A DNA stretch of 37,849 nucleotides from Candidatus Altimarinota bacterium (GCA_021734525.1 JAIPIW010000008.1:1-37849); one strand, 5' to 3'; counted from the stretch's first letter, positions 14,131 through 23,645 are shown. The notes: a model not told the origin generated them from the sequence alone. Numbers and translations are program-made.

Positions 14131-15812
14131 TCACCACTTCGGTCTAGCCGGAGGAACCATAAACCTTCTTACTACAAGTGTTACTGTTACTTCTTCTGAT
14201 CTTCCCTCTTCGTTATCTATAACTAAAAAGGTAGGACTGTATTCACCATGGTGATTAAGTCCTGTTTGCCACCTAAAATTAGCTAATCCCTGTCCATTAT
14301 CTTCTAAAAAATCTTGTCCTTCTCCAGGTAGTTCCCCCCTGTCTACAATAATTATTAATAGTTGAGTATTGTTATCCACCTCATCATGAGCAGCAAGAAC
14401 AAACTCAATAACCTCTCCTTCCGTTACGGTAATATTCTCCTCTGGGAATTCTAACCACTGCGGATCATCGTTAACTGGGTTAACAGTAACCAGAAAAGTA
14501 TCTGTTACTTCTTCTTCTCTGTCACTAGCTGTCACCACAACTTCCAAGGGTTCTGTAGTGTAGAAATTATGATCTGGATTAAGGGTCAAAATATTTGTCT
14601 CATTATGAAGGTTCAAATTCAAAACCTCCTCTCCTAAAATTTCAAAAACTAAGGCATCTTCATCCGGGTCCGCAAAAACATCATCCAAATCCACCACTTG
14701 CAGTTCCCCGAAATCTTCATCTATTTCAATATCTGCAATTTCTTCTCTAACGATAGGAGCCCTGTTTTCTTCTTCCTCTTCTGTTACGGGCCAACCATCT
14801 CCATTAGCAGCTAAAATGCGCCAAAAAAATGGACCAGCTTGCCAACTGAAACCGTCTCCCTCCCTCAAGAAGGGTGTCATTAATTCATTAATTCCTCTGT
14901 AATAGCCAGAATGAACGTGGCTGATACTACTTGAGCTCCATTCTTCTGGAGCATGAATTCTTATATTATCTCCCCAAAAAACAGCATCACTGGTTAATAT
15001 TTCCCCTAAGTCCTCTCCCTCTCCATAATTATCTAAAATATAATTACCATCTTCATCGACTAGGAAAGTATCATAAATACTTGGTCTCATAGAAATTCTG
15101 CCTTGGCCGTTATCTTCTACAACTAAACGAGAAAAAAATCCTAGTCCGTGACCAAGTTCGTGAGTCATTACTGCACCAAAATGCACTTGATCATTTCCTT
15201 CGCAATCTTCTTCTAGTCCGTAATACCAAGGAGCGGGAGGTCTTCGCCAAGAATAGGTTATATAAGCATCAAACCCATCATTCATATTTCTATCCGCTAA
15301 ATATTCTGCCAATGGATTGGGATAACTAAGACCATTAAACTGACTATCTATCGTTTCAGTTACTGCCAAAACTCCATCTCCCAAAGAAGCTGCAGAAGCA
15401 ATTACTCTAACACTCATTGTACGATAATCACTATCTTCATCTAAAGAAATTCTCTCGGTAGCTACTTCAAAAGCACGCGAAACAGCTTCTTGTGCTTCTT
15501 CTGATACATTCCCAGCAAATTCTATATTTAGCTCCAAGGGAACTCCATCATCCCTTCTTGGTCCCCGAACCACTCTTCTTATTGGCACAATTACGCCTCT
15601 TCTGATTTGTTCATCTATTTGCTCCTGCGCTCTCCTTGATCTTTCTATGGCTTTTTTTTTTGTTTTTCCGTTATTGGTTTAACAGAATCTACAAAAGTTA
15701 ACGTTTCCTGTTTGGTACTTTTGATAAAATTACTCTTTCCAGTTTTAGCAAAAGAAAGGGGAACTAAAATAATTGTAAGAATAAAAGTGAAAATGATTAT
15801 CAACTTTTTCAT
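14131..15812 (-). CDS. Secreted HExxH metalloprotease with cadherin-like repeats, frameshifted at a poly-A run
   Basis: The continuous ORF (14131-15588, GTG start, 485 residues) has the zinc motif MTHELGHGLGFFS (His143, Glu144, His147) and C-terminal tandem beta-sandwich repeats of cadherin/Ig type (NRAPIVREEIADIEIDEDFG, DPDEDALVFEIL, VNPVNDDPQW). It lacks a signal peptide. Upstream in another frame, ATG 15812 encodes MKKLIIIFTFILTIILVPLS and a short linker that ends at a stop just past a run of ten A (minus strand; plus 15652-15661). Adding one A, or removing two, joins the signal peptide to the protease ORF. So this is one gene with a frameshift: a sequencing error, polymerase slippage or a phase-variable switch. 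Export and cell-surface proteolysis are inferred. Confidence 0.8.
15652..15661 (-). other. Homopolymer (A10 in the sense strand) separating signal peptide and protease frames
   Basis: Ten T on the plus strand. With ten bases, the signal-peptide frame runs into TAG seven bases later. With eleven or eight bases it would continue into the protease frame at AIERSRRAQEQIDEQIRRG. Confidence 0.85.
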
Positions 15813-15909
15813 TTTGTTATATAAATAATATATTTAATATGTATTTATATATCTTTTTATATATACCAAGTCAAGTTTTTATCCAATATTTTTTCTTTGT
15901 TTCTAAAAA
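15813..15909. other. AT-rich divergent spacer between metalloprotease and fusA
   Basis: Alternating TATATA-type sequence with several overlapping -10-like hexamers toward the minus-strand metalloprotease. No single promoter can be picked. No ORF and no RNA gene seen. Confidence 0.4.
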
Positions 15910-15937
15910 TTGACAAATGACATACTATTCGTACAGT
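15910..15937 (+). promoter_or_regulatory. fusA promoter
   Basis: A perfect TTGACA (15910-15915), a 16-nt spacer and TACAGT (15932-15937). The predicted leader is about 20 nt, AT-rich, with no SD before ATG 15963. Confidence 0.65.
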
Positions 15938-15962
15938 AAGCGAGATTTTTTAAATATTAGAA

Positions 15963-18041
15963 ATGGCCGAAAAGAATTATACTCTCGACAAAGTCCGTAA
16001 TATTGGGATTATTGCCCACATTGATGCTGGAAAAACAACCGTGTCAGAAAGGGTTCTCTTCTATACTGGTAAAACTCATAAATTAGGAGAAGTTCACGAA
16101 GGAGAAGCCACCATGGACTGGATGGAACAAGAACAAGAACGTGGTATTACCATTACTAGTGCCGCCACCACTTGTTTCTGGAAAGATTGCCAGATTAACA
16201 TCATTGATACCCCTGGACACGTAGACTTTACGGCCGAGGTAGAGAGATCTCTGCGAGTTTTGGATGGAGCCGTAACTGTTTTTGATGGTGTGGCGGGAGT
16301 AGAACCACAGTCTGAAACTGTGTGGAGGCAGGCAGATAACTATAAAGTTCCTCGTCTTTGTTTTATCAACAAACTCGACCGAACTGGAGCTAGTTTCTGG
16401 CGTTCTTATGATTCTATTACCGAAAGACTTACTAAAAATGCCTTCCCTATCCAATTACCAATTGGTATTGAACAAGGCTTTCAAGGAATTATTGATCTCA
16501 TAGAAATGAAGGCCATTATCCACAAGGATGATATGGGAAAAGATATCGAAATTACTGACATCCCTAATGATGAATTAGATTTAGCTAAAGAATGGCGCGA
16601 TAAGATGTTAGAAGCTGTTGCTACTAGTGACGAAGCCTTAATGGAAAAATATCTCGGAGGAGAAGATCTAACTCCTGATGAAATTAGGGCGGCTATTCGT
16701 CGTGCCACCATTGCCAATGAATTTGTTCCCGTCTTGACCGGAACAGCCCTCAAAAACAAAGGGGTGCAACCAATGCTGGATGCGGTAAATTACTATCTCC
16801 CTTCCCCACTAGATGTCCCAAATACCCCCGGAATTAATCCTACTACGGAAGAATCGGAAACTAGAAAGGCCGATAAATCAGAACCTCTATCCGCTTTAGC
16901 CTTTAAGATTGCCACCGATCCTTTTGTTGGGCGACTTTCTTTTGTACGTGTTTATTCTGGAAAACTAGAATCTGGATCATATGTCTACAATGCTTCTAAT
17001 GAAAAGAAGGAACGAATTGGAAGGCTACTTCTAATGCATGCTAATCACCGCGAAGAAGTTAAGGAAATTTGTGCTGGACACATTGGGGCAGTCGTTGGAC
17101 TCAAAAGCACTAAAACTGGGGAAACTCTTTGTGATGAATCTAAGCCAATCTTACTAGAATCTATTCATTTCCCAGATCCAGTTATTTCTATTTCTGTTGA
17201 ACCAAAAACCAAAGCCGACCAAGAAAAAATGGGATTAGCCTTACAAAAACTAGCTGAAGAGGATCCTACTTTCCAAGTAAAAACCGACGAAGAAACTAAC
17301 CAAACAATAATTTCTGGAATGGGGGAATTACATTTAGACATTATTGTCGACCGAATGAAACGAGAGTTTAAGGTGGAAGCTAATATTGGAGCTCCACAAG
17401 TTGCTTATCGGGAAACAATTCAGTCTGAAGTGAATGCTGAATACCAACACAAGAAACAATCTGGAGGACGAGGACAGTTTGCTCATGTCCTTTGTAAAAT
17501 CCGACCAGGAGAAACTGGAAGTGGCTTTAAATTTATTAATTCTATTAAAGGAGCTTCTATCCCTAATGAATATATTCCAGGATGTGAAAAAGGATTCAAA
17601 GAAGCTGTTACTCGCGGAATTTTAGCTGGATATCCAGTAGTGGATGTTGAAGTAGAACTATACGATGGTTCTTATCATGATGTTGATTCATCAGAGCTAG
17701 CCTTTAAAATTGCTGCTATCCAGGCCTTCAAAGAAGGAGCTATGAAAGCAAATCCGGCTATCTTAGAACCAATAATGAAGGTAGAAGTGGTTAGTCCAGA
17801 AGATTATTTGGGAGACGTCATGGGAGATGTTTCTTCTCGTCGAGGGGTAATTCAAGAAACTGGTAATCGGGGACTGGCCAAATTTATTAAAGCTCGTATT
17901 CCGTTAGCCTCAATGTTTGGTTATGCCACTGATCTTCGTTCTGTAACGCAAGGACGAGCTAATTACACTATGGAATTTGGGGATTACCAAAAAGTACCAA
18001 GAAATGTGGCGGAAACAATTATCTCAGAAAGAAAGGGATAA
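15963..18041 (+). CDS. fusA: Elongation factor G
   Basis: 692 residues, full length. GTPase motifs: G1 [10 protein letters not shown]2 [12 protein letters not shown]3 [10 protein letters not shown]4 NKLDR. Domain II follows ([22 protein letters not shown]), then domains III-V ending with the EF-G C-terminal beta-barrel ([20 protein letters not shown]). It catalyses ribosomal translocation. It is a single-gene unit, not in a str operon with rpsL and rpsG as in most bacteria. It converges with map, with a 1-nt gap. Confidence 0.98.
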   Translation: MAEKNYTLDKVRNIGIIAHIDAGKTTVSERVLFYTGKTHKLGEVHEGEATMDWMEQEQERGITITSAATTCFWKDCQINIIDTPGHVDFTAEVERSLRVLDGAVTVFDGVAGVEPQSETVWRQADNYKVPRLCFINKLDRTGASFWRSYDSITERLTKNAFPIQLPIGIEQGFQGIIDLIEMKAIIHKDDMGKDIEITDIPNDELDLAKEWRDKMLEAVATSDEALMEKYLGGEDLTPDEIRAAIRRATIANEFVPVLTGTALKNKGVQPMLDAVNYYLPSPLDVPNTPGINPTTEESETRKADKSEPLSALAFKIATDPFVGRLSFVRVYSGKLESGSYVYNASNEKKERIGRLLLMHANHREEVKEICAGHIGAVVGLKSTKTGETLCDESKPILLESIHFPDPVISISVEPKTKADQEKMGLALQKLAEEDPTFQVKTDEETNQTIISGMGELHLDIIVDRMKREFKVEANIGAPQVAYRETIQSEVNAEYQHKKQSGGRGQFAHVLCKIRPGETGSGFKFINSIKGASIPNEYIPGCEKGFKEAVTRGILAGYPVVDVEVELYDGSYHDVDSSELAFKIAAIQAFKEGAMKANPAILEPIMKVEVVSPEDYLGDVMGDVSSRRGVIQETGNRGLAKFIKARIPLASMFGYATDLRSVTQGRANYTMEFGDYQKVPRNVAETIISERKG

Positions 18042-18042
18042 T

Positions 18043-18792
18043 TTAGGCAAAAATCTCTAAACCATTAACGGTAACAACTCCGCAGTGTTCCCATTGACAA
18101 GCATCTCTTCCATCTACTGTTACCACTGTCCACCCATCAGACAAAGTTTTTACTTTCCCGCTACCACTGGCCACAATTGGTTCTATCGCCAACGTCATAC
18201 CAGCAACCAGTCTCTCTCCTTGTCCTCCTGGTCCGTAATTGAAGAGGTGGGGATCTTCATGCAATTCTCTCCCTAATCCATGTCCTGTATATTCTCGGCA
18301 GATAGAATAACCATTTTTGACTATAACTTTTTCTATTGCTGACCCAATGTCTCCTGTCCTATTCCCAACCTTAGCTGCTCGGCATCCTGCAAGCAAGGCT
18401 TCCCTAACAATATTAGAGAATTCTGCTCTAGCAGGGTTTTTTTCATCTCCCCCGACAATCACAGAAAAAGCAGCATCCGCATGAAAACCATTAAATTTTA
18501 CTCCACAGTCTACCGAAAGCAGATCCCCTTCTTTTATTTTTCGTTCATCTGGAATTCCGTGCACAACTTCCGAATTAAGCATGGTACATAGTGTTCCCGG
18601 GAATCCCTTGTACCCCTTAAAAGATGGTTCTGCCTTAAATTTGCGAATAGTTTTTTCTGCTAAAGCGTCTAGTTCTAATAAACTTATTCCTGCTTTAATT
18701 TGGGCTTTTAATTCTTCTTGGGTGGTACGTAAAATTTCTCCCGCCTTACGCATGATTTCTAACTCTTCTGTATTTTTGATAATAATCTTCAT
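18043..18792 (-). CDS. map: Methionine aminopeptidase, type I
   Basis: 249 residues. The five metal ligands are visible: Asp in LLSVDCG, Asp in HADAAF, His in YTGHGLGRELHEDP, Glu in LAIEPIV and Glu in QWEHCGVVTVNG. There is no N-terminal zinc-finger extension. It removes initiator methionine from nascent proteins. Its ATG overlaps the adk TGA (ATGA, 18789-18792); the adk-map order matches many bacterial genomes, where both sit near secY. Confidence 0.97.
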   Translation of the reverse strand: MKIIIKNTEELEIMRKAGEILRTTQEELKAQIKAGISLLELDALAEKTIRKFKAEPSFKGYKGFPGTLCTMLNSEVVHGIPDERKIKEGDLLSVDCGVKFNGFHADAAFSVIVGGDEKNPARAEFSNIVREALLAGCRAAKVGNRTGDIGSAIEKVIVKNGYSICREYTGHGLGRELHEDPHLFNYGPGGQGERLVAGMTLAIEPIVASGSGKVKTLSDGWTVVTVDGRDACQWEHCGVVTVNGLEIFA

Positions 18793-19352
18793 GAAACAAG
18801 GTTTAGTTTTTCTAAAATTTCTTTGCTCACTTCCTCAATAGGCTGATCTCCATCGACAGTAATTAAACGGTCTTTCCAGGCGTCCAAAAGTGGTTGGGTG
18901 TGAGTATAGAAATTAGCTATTCTTTTTTTCATAACCTCTGGAGTGTCATCTGCTCTATTTTCTATTTCGGCTCTTTTCATCATTCGTTGCATAGACTCTT
19001 TTTCCGAAAGTTTTACTTCTAGTACAGAGAATTTCCGTTCGTGACGATTTAAAAGATCTTCCAAACTAATTCTTTGCGAATCTGATCGCGGAATACCATC
19101 AAAAATAACCGGAGTGTCGTTGGAAACTTTGGACAGAAAGTTTTCGACAATTTCCATAACAATTTCATTGGGAACTAAGTCTCCTCGTTCGGTAATTTCT
19201 TTTACTTTTCTTCCTAATTCTGATTCTTCTTTGGCAATATTTCTTAGTTCTCCACCGGTTTCGAAAATTTGGTAACCAAATTTTTCTGCCAAAATTCTCG
19301 CCTGAGTTCCTTTTCCTGACCCCTGGATCCCAACCAAAATAAGATCGTTCAT
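18789..19352 (-). CDS. adk: Adenylate kinase (short-lid)
   Basis: 187 residues. P-loop GIQGSGKGTQA (residues 8-18), AMP-binding FETGGELR and FDGIPRSDSQR. The LID is short (RAEIENRADDTPEVMKKRI), without the zinc/Cys insertion of long-form kinases. It equilibrates ATP+AMP with 2 ADP. A possible -10 TTTAAC lies 8 nt before the ATG, but it is weak. The stop overlaps map. Confidence 0.95.
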   Translation of the reverse strand: MNDLILVGIQGSGKGTQARILAEKFGYQIFETGGELRNIAKEESELGRKVKEITERGDLVPNEIVMEIVENFLSKVSNDTPVIFDGIPRSDSQRISLEDLLNRHERKFSVLEVKLSEKESMQRMMKRAEIENRADDTPEVMKKRIANFYTHTQPLLDAWKDRLITVDGDQPIEEVSKEILEKLNLVS

Positions 19353-19409
19353 TTTTGTAAGTTAAAAGCTGGTTCCATTGTTAGAAAATTTACTCTTTTT
19401 GCAAGCCTC

Positions 19410-19862
19410 TTATTTTTCTTGTTTGAAAATCTTTTCTAGTTCCGTCTTAAAAGTTTCCATATCTTGGAACTGTCTATAAACCGATGCAAATCTAATAAAG
19501 GCTACTTCATCTATGTCCCTTAGCATCTCTATAACATCTTCGCCAATCTTTCCCGATCGCACTATTTTTTCTTTTCCCCATTTTTCTTCCAGTTCTGATA
19601 TTTTCTCTCGTATCTTTTCAATAGAAATTGGTCGTTTACCACAAGCAGTTAAAATCCCTTTTTCTAATTTTTCACGATCATATGGTTCCATTAACCCGTC
19701 TTTTTTTTCAATCATTAGGTTCGTGGTCTGCATTCTTTCAAAAGTAGTAAACCTAAATTCACATTTCTCACATTCCCGCCTTCTTCTAATTGCTACTCCT
19801 CCATCAGTGACCCGAGAATCAATGACTTTAGAGTTTTCATGGCTACAACTAGGACACTTCAT
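19410..19862 (-). CDS. nrdR: Transcriptional repressor NrdR
   Basis: 150 residues, the standard length. A zinc ribbon, CPSC (3-6) and CEKC (31-34), contains the hallmark DSRVTDGGVAIRRRREC; an ATP-cone domain follows (LMEPYDREKLEKGILTACGKRPIS). It represses ribonucleotide reductase genes in response to dATP/ATP. No nrd gene is in the window, so the target lies elsewhere. It lies between smpB and adk on the same strand. Confidence 0.97.
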   Translation of the reverse strand: MKCPSCSHENSKVIDSRVTDGGVAIRRRRECEKCEFRFTTFERMQTTNLMIEKKDGLMEPYDREKLEKGILTACGKRPISIEKIREKISELEEKWGKEKIVRSGKIGEDVIEMLRDIDEVAFIRFASVYRQFQDMETFKTELEKIFKQEK

Positions 19863-19912
19863 AGGAGAGTTTTAATGTTTAATCCAAAAACTTTCAAATT
19901 ATTTTTTTCTAC

Positions 19913-20350
19913 TCAATGATTTTTTAGGGCTTTTCTAGCTTCCTTGTCCATAGAGCGTTCTTTCAGAACCTGTCTTTTTTCATACTTCTTTCTTCCTTTC
20001 CCGATAATAATCTCACACTTTATATGCCTCTTACTGGTAAAGATTTTAGTGGGCGCCACTGTTCTTCCTTTTTCGTTAAGTTTAGTCTGAATTTTTTCTA
20101 TTTCGTTTTTTTTGAGAAGCAATTTTTTAGGACGATCGCGATCTTGTACACCACTAGCATACGGCCATGGTGGAATTTGGAAGTTCTCCAAAAAAACTTC
20201 TCCATTTATTATCTTTACCCAGGCAGATTTGAGGTTACCATGTTTAGCTCGCAACGACTTTACCTCCCAGCCCTCCAAGTACATTCCAGCTTCAAAGGTG
20301 TCTATAATTTCATAATCAAATTGGAGGCGTTTGTTTTCCAAGAGAATCAT
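19913..20350 (-). CDS. smpB: SsrA-binding protein SmpB
   Basis: 145 residues. The beta-barrel begins MILLENKRLQFDYEIIDTFEAGMYLEGWEVKSLR, with the conserved FLENFQIPPWPYA segment; the basic tail is YEKRQVLKERSMDKEARKALKNH. It delivers tmRNA to stalled ribosomes. The tmRNA gene itself is not in the window. A possible -10 TACGAT is 8 nt before the ATG, compatible with a leaderless message. Confidence 0.97.
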   Translation of the reverse strand: MILLENKRLQFDYEIIDTFEAGMYLEGWEVKSLRAKHGNLKSAWVKIINGEVFLENFQIPPWPYASGVQDRDRPKKLLLKKNEIEKIQTKLNEKGRTVAPTKIFTSKRHIKCEIIIGKGRKKYEKRQVLKERSMDKEARKALKNH

Positions 20351-20395
20351 TCTCTAAAATCGTACCCTAGAGTCCAAACTTTTTAAAGCTATAAC

Positions 20396-22063
20396 CTAAT
20401 TTATTTTCAGGCCATCTCTCATTTTTTTAGCACTTTCAGTTCTTTCTTTTTTGTCTTTTTCTTTTTGCAATATGCTTGCAAAAACTTTGGCATCTCTTTC
20501 TAAGACATCTTCTGAAACATTTTCTCCGTATAAATTCTCCTCGTGCATTTCCCAGGAAAGAAGAATCTTTTGTTCTTCCTCTTTTAATTCTTCTCCAATA
20601 AGCCTCTTTTCCAATATATCTTTGGGAAATCCAGATAAAATATCTAGGGTTTTTTCCGAAACTTTTTCTTTAAAAAATTCCCAATTAGCACTCAAAAATC
20701 CAACAAAACATTCTTCTCTGGTAAAAACCCTTCTTCTTGTTTCGTCTATTCTAGGCTTATCATGTTTTTTCTGGCGAGCAACAAACTTTCTAAATTCTTC
20801 TTCTATAACTGCTTTAGCTCTTTTGGTTTTTTTGGTTAAACGACTTAGTACTTCGTCTCTTTCTATTGGGCGATGTACAAATTGTAAAAAATAAAATACT
20901 GCATCTAGAAATTTCTTTTCTCCCTCAATAGTCTCGTCGAAATATTTGGCAGCAAATCTTTCAAAAAGAAAAAGAATTGCGTTTTGAGCATTTCCTACTG
21001 CCTTTTTTACTCCTTCTGGATCTTTTCTAGATAAATCATCTAAATCTTTTCCTTCCGGAATATCTATGATGAAAGGATTCATCTCCATTTTCAAAACCAT
21101 CTCTACGGCCTTAAGAGTGGCTTTTTTTCCGGCGATATCAGAATCAAAAGCTAAATAAATATTTTTAGTAAGTCTTTTGAGAATTCTTAAGTGTTCATCT
21201 GTTAAGGAAGTGCCACAGGTAGCTACGGTATGAGTAAAGCCAGAAGTATGAGTAGAGATGACATCAAAATTTCCTTCTACTAAAATTACTGCATCTTTTT
21301 CCCTAATTGCCTTTCTCGCTTTATCTAAACCAAAAAGAGTCGCTGATTTATGATAAACCGGATTTTCTGGAGAATTTACATATTTCGCAATGTCTTTTTT
21401 GCCAGACAAATCTCGTCCGGTAAAAGCAATAATCCGGCCATCTTTAGAGTCACTAATTGGAATCATTAGTCTGCCCCAAAAACGATCTCCCATTTTTTTA
21501 GCGCCAAATTCTCGGACAAAAGCTACTCCAGAACTAGTAATATCTTTTTCTGCAAATCCTTGTTCCAAAAGAAATTTATTTAAACCGTCTTTGCTATCTC
21601 CTCCATAACCAAGTTTCCAAACACCAATAACTTCGTCAGAAATTTGTCGTTTTTTTAGATATTCTTTGGCTTCTTTTGAGGCTTCTAGTTGTTTTGTAAA
21701 AAACTCTACTGCTTTATCGTGCAAAGAAAAAATATCTTTCTTTTCTGCTAAAGATGGGCCTTTTTTTTCTCCAAAAGAAGCTGGGATTTCTAATCCAGCC
21801 ATCTCTGCTAGCATTTCTACTGATTCCTGGAAATTCAAATTCTCGATGCGTTCTATAAAAGAAATAGCATCTCCTCCTTCTGAATTTCCAAAGTCATACC
21901 AAAATTGTTTGTCTGGACTCACACAAAAGCTTGCCGTCCTTTCGTTCCTAAAGGGAGAGCGACACATGAAATTCTTTCCCGCTTTCTTTAATTCTGCATA
22001 TTTGCGAACTAGTTCGACTAGGTCGATTCTATTTTTGAGGTCTTCGAGAAATCTATCGGACAT
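20396..22063 (-). CDS. dnaG: DNA primase DnaG with a degenerate zinc finger
   Basis: 555 residues. N-terminal CHC2-type region at about 1-100, RNA-polymerase core with TOPRIM at about 225-340 (VILVEGNFDVIS; LAFDSDIAGKKA), and a helical C-terminal region for helicase contact. The fold of the finger is recognisable (LKKAGKNFM..SPF..ERTASFCVSPDKQF..) but the C-P-F-H and C-F-G-C ligands read SPFR (36-39) and DFGN (57-60), so all four zinc ligands are missing. The catalytic Glu and Asp of TOPRIM are kept. ATG 22063 is chosen; the ORF extends further upstream into the RNase P RNA gene, and an ATG at 22084 is an alternative. It is divergent from rnpB. Confidence 0.93.
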   Translation of the reverse strand: MSDRFLEDLKNRIDLVELVRKYAELKKAGKNFMCRSPFRNERTASFCVSPDKQFWYDFGNSEGGDAISFIERIENLNFQESVEMLAEMAGLEIPASFGEKKGPSLAEKKDIFSLHDKAVEFFTKQLEASKEAKEYLKKRQISDEVIGVWKLGYGGDSKDGLNKFLLEQGFAEKDITSSGVAFVREFGAKKMGDRFWGRLMIPISDSKDGRIIAFTGRDLSGKKDIAKYVNSPENPVYHKSATLFGLDKARKAIREKDAVILVEGNFDVISTHTSGFTHTVATCGTSLTDEHLRILKRLTKNIYLAFDSDIAGKKATLKAVEMVLKMEMNPFIIDIPEGKDLDDLSRKDPEGVKKAVGNAQNAILFLFERFAAKYFDETIEGEKKFLDAVFYFLQFVHRPIERDEVLSRLTKKTKRAKAVIEEEFRKFVARQKKHDKPRIDETRRRVFTREECFVGFLSANWEFFKEKVSEKTLDILSGFPKDILEKRLIGEELKEEEQKILLSWEMHEENLYGENVSEDVLERDAKVFASILQKEKDKKERTESAKKMRDGLKIN

Positions 22064-22106
22064 TTTTCTATTGCTTTTTCTCATTTTTTGTGCAAAAAAG
22101 CAACCG

Positions 22107-22468
22107 CTCTTTTTAAGGTTGTCGCTTCGCAATTGCGAAGAGGAAAGTCCGAGCCGCACGAAAAATATAGAAACATCTCACCGATGATCCTTTGTTTGGT
22201 AACAAACAAGGAGGGAAAGTGGCACAGAAATTATACGTCCTCGTCTGACGAGGCTCCGGTGAAACATTCGAAAGGTGATTCTTTCGGTCTACGTTGTGGT
22301 AACACTACGTAGTGCCAAACCCTTCTAGCGGAGAAGCAGGGGGCCAAATCTTGTCTAGTGGTGTTTTTCCCACGCTGAAACAAAATTTGTCCTGCCGATG
22401 ACAATTAGCAGCAATGCTGGTGATCAGATAAATGACAGCCATAACAAAACTCGGCTTACTAAAAAGGG
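22107..22468 (+). ncRNA. rnpB: RNase P RNA (A-type)
   Basis: The conserved core is present: GAGGAAAGTCCGAGC, ACAGAAATTATACG, GCCAAACCC and AGATAAATGACAGCC..AACAAAACTCGGCTTA. P1 pairs CTCTTTTTA (22107-22115) with TAAAAAGGG (22460-22468); P2 pairs GGTTGTC with GACAGCC; P3 is the CTTCGCAATTGCGAAG hairpin. It is the catalytic RNA of RNase P, which removes tRNA 5' leaders. Boundaries are set from P1. Confidence 0.96.
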
Positions 22469-22480
22469 TATTTTCTTACG

Positions 22481-22504
22481 GTTGGAGCTTTGCAAAGTTC
22501 CAAC
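22481..22504 (+). terminator. Hairpin after RNase P RNA
   Basis: GTTGGA-G-CTTTGCAAAG-T-TCCAAC forms an almost perfect 24-nt inverted repeat, followed only by TTTAAGG. It is probably the rnpB terminator or 3' stabiliser; the weak T run lowers confidence. Confidence 0.5.
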
Positions 22505-22523
22505 TTTAAGGTACAAAAAAAAT

Positions 22524-23351
22524 ATGAAAATTCTGCTCTTAGGAAAAACTGGTTTACTTGGTTCTGAATTTCCAGAAATCCTAGAAAAAGCACAAATAGA
22601 ATTTGTTGCTCCCTCTCACATAGAATTAGATTTACTAGATTTTGCCAAAGTAGATCAATTTTTGGCTGGGAATTTTTTTGATAAAATACTGTACTGTGCC
22701 GCCTATACTGATGTGGACAAAGCAGAAACAGAACGGGGGCTCTGTGAACGCATGAACGTAAAGGCTTTAGAAAACATTCTGACCCATCGTCGCCCCATAA
22801 TTCATTTTTCTACAGATTATGTCTTTAATGCTCCTCCTAATTTTTCTATTCCCGAAGATTATGAAAGAAAAACTCTCAATTTTTACGGTCAAAGTAAGTT
22901 ACAGGCAGAAAAATTATTAGAAACTTCTAATGTTCCTTTTTGGAATGTTCGGCCCTCCTGGCTTTTTGGTAAAAACAAAGAAAATTTTGTTACCAAAATA
23001 CTCAAATTAAGCCAAGAACAAGATGTCTTAAAAATTGTCGGAGACCAAATCGGCCGACCAACTTCCACTAAGGATTTAGCTGAATTTGTTGTCCAAAATT
23101 TCCTACTTAAAACTCAAGAAGTTGGACATTTCCATTTACAAAATTCCGGAAATCCCGTGAGCTGGGCAGAATTTGCTAAATACTTTTTAAAGAAAAAGAA
23201 TTGGGACGGGGAAATCAGAGAAATATCTTCCGATGAGTTAGAAGCCAAAGTTATTCGACCAAAAAACTCTGTTCTCCAAAATACTAAACTACCAGAAAAT
23301 TTAAGAGATTGGCAGGAAGCAGTGGATGAATTCTTAGGTATTATATTATAA
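22524..23351 (+). CDS. RmlD-like dTDP-4-dehydrorhamnose reductase (NAD-dependent epimerase family)
   Basis: 275 residues, extended short-chain dehydrogenase fold. It has an N-terminal dinucleotide motif LLLGKTGLLGSEF, CAAYTDVDKAE, the FSTDYVF segment, the catalytic YGQSK (Tyr-x3-Lys) and NVRPSWLFGKNKENF. The best match is RmlD/RfbD, the last step of dTDP-L-rhamnose synthesis, but rmlABC are absent nearby, so substrate is uncertain. ATG 22524 is chosen: the longer ORF would start inside rnpB. The stop TAA is part of the palindrome at 23341. Confidence 0.85.
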   Translation: MKILLLGKTGLLGSEFPEILEKAQIEFVAPSHIELDLLDFAKVDQFLAGNFFDKILYCAAYTDVDKAETERGLCERMNVKALENILTHRRPIIHFSTDYVFNAPPNFSIPEDYERKTLNFYGQSKLQAEKLLETSNVPFWNVRPSWLFGKNKENFVTKILKLSQEQDVLKIVGDQIGRPTSTKDLAEFVVQNFLLKTQEVGHFHLQNSGNPVSWAEFAKYFLKKKNWDGEIREISSDELEAKVIRPKNSVLQNTKLPENLRDWQEAVDEFLGIIL

Positions 23352-23355
23352 TATA
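23341..23355. repeat. Copy of the stop-associated palindrome (15 of 16 bases)
   Basis: It reads TTATATTATAATATA. It supplies the last codons and the TAA of the rmlD-like gene and lies 10 nt from the convergent ogt stop. Confidence 0.7.
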
Positions 23356-23365
23356 CTTCGCCAAA

Positions 23366-23620
23366 TCACCACCCCTCTTCCCTAAGCAGCGCCTCTTTTT
23401 TCCCTTGCAAACCGTTATACCCCCCTAACGATCCATCTGCTTTAATTACCCGGTGACATGGGATATGAGGATATACATTATGCTTCATAATATTTCCTAC
23501 TGCTCTAGCTGCACGAGGAGATCCTGCCAACTGAGCGACTTCGCTGTAACTTTTTGTTTCCCCCTTAGGAATATTTTGCACCACCAAGAGAACTTTTTCG
23601 GTGAAATTTAATTCTTCCAT
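23366..23620 (-). CDS. ogt: Minimal O6-alkylguanine-DNA alkyltransferase (DNA-binding domain only)
   Basis: 84 residues, the C-terminal domain of Ogt/MGMT alone. The helix-turn-helix region is SYSEVAQLAGSPRAARAVGNIM, with the Asn hinge, then the active-site PCHRV with Cys55 and GSLGGYNG. Alkyltransferase-like proteins of this size usually have Trp in place of the Cys; here the reactive Cys is present, so suicidal repair activity is plausible although the N-terminal domain is missing. A TAAAAT lies 7 nt before the ATG, giving a leaderless message. Confidence 0.92.
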   Translation of the reverse strand: MEELNFTEKVLLVVQNIPKGETKSYSEVAQLAGSPRAARAVGNIMKHNVYPHIPCHRVIKADGSLGGYNGLQGKKEALLREEGW

Positions 23621-23627
23621 TTATTGC

Positions 23628-23633
23628 ATTTTA
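23628..23633 (-). promoter_or_regulatory. ogt -10 element, leaderless geometry
   Basis: On the minus strand, TAAAAT is 7 nt before the ATG at 23620. No clear -35 at the right distance. Confidence 0.45.
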
Positions 23634-23645
23634 CCACTTTTATAC

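Noticed and set aside
22064-22159. Longer dnaG start (22159)
   Set aside because: The extra 32 codons run through the 5' end of RNase P RNA and encode no primase-like sequence.
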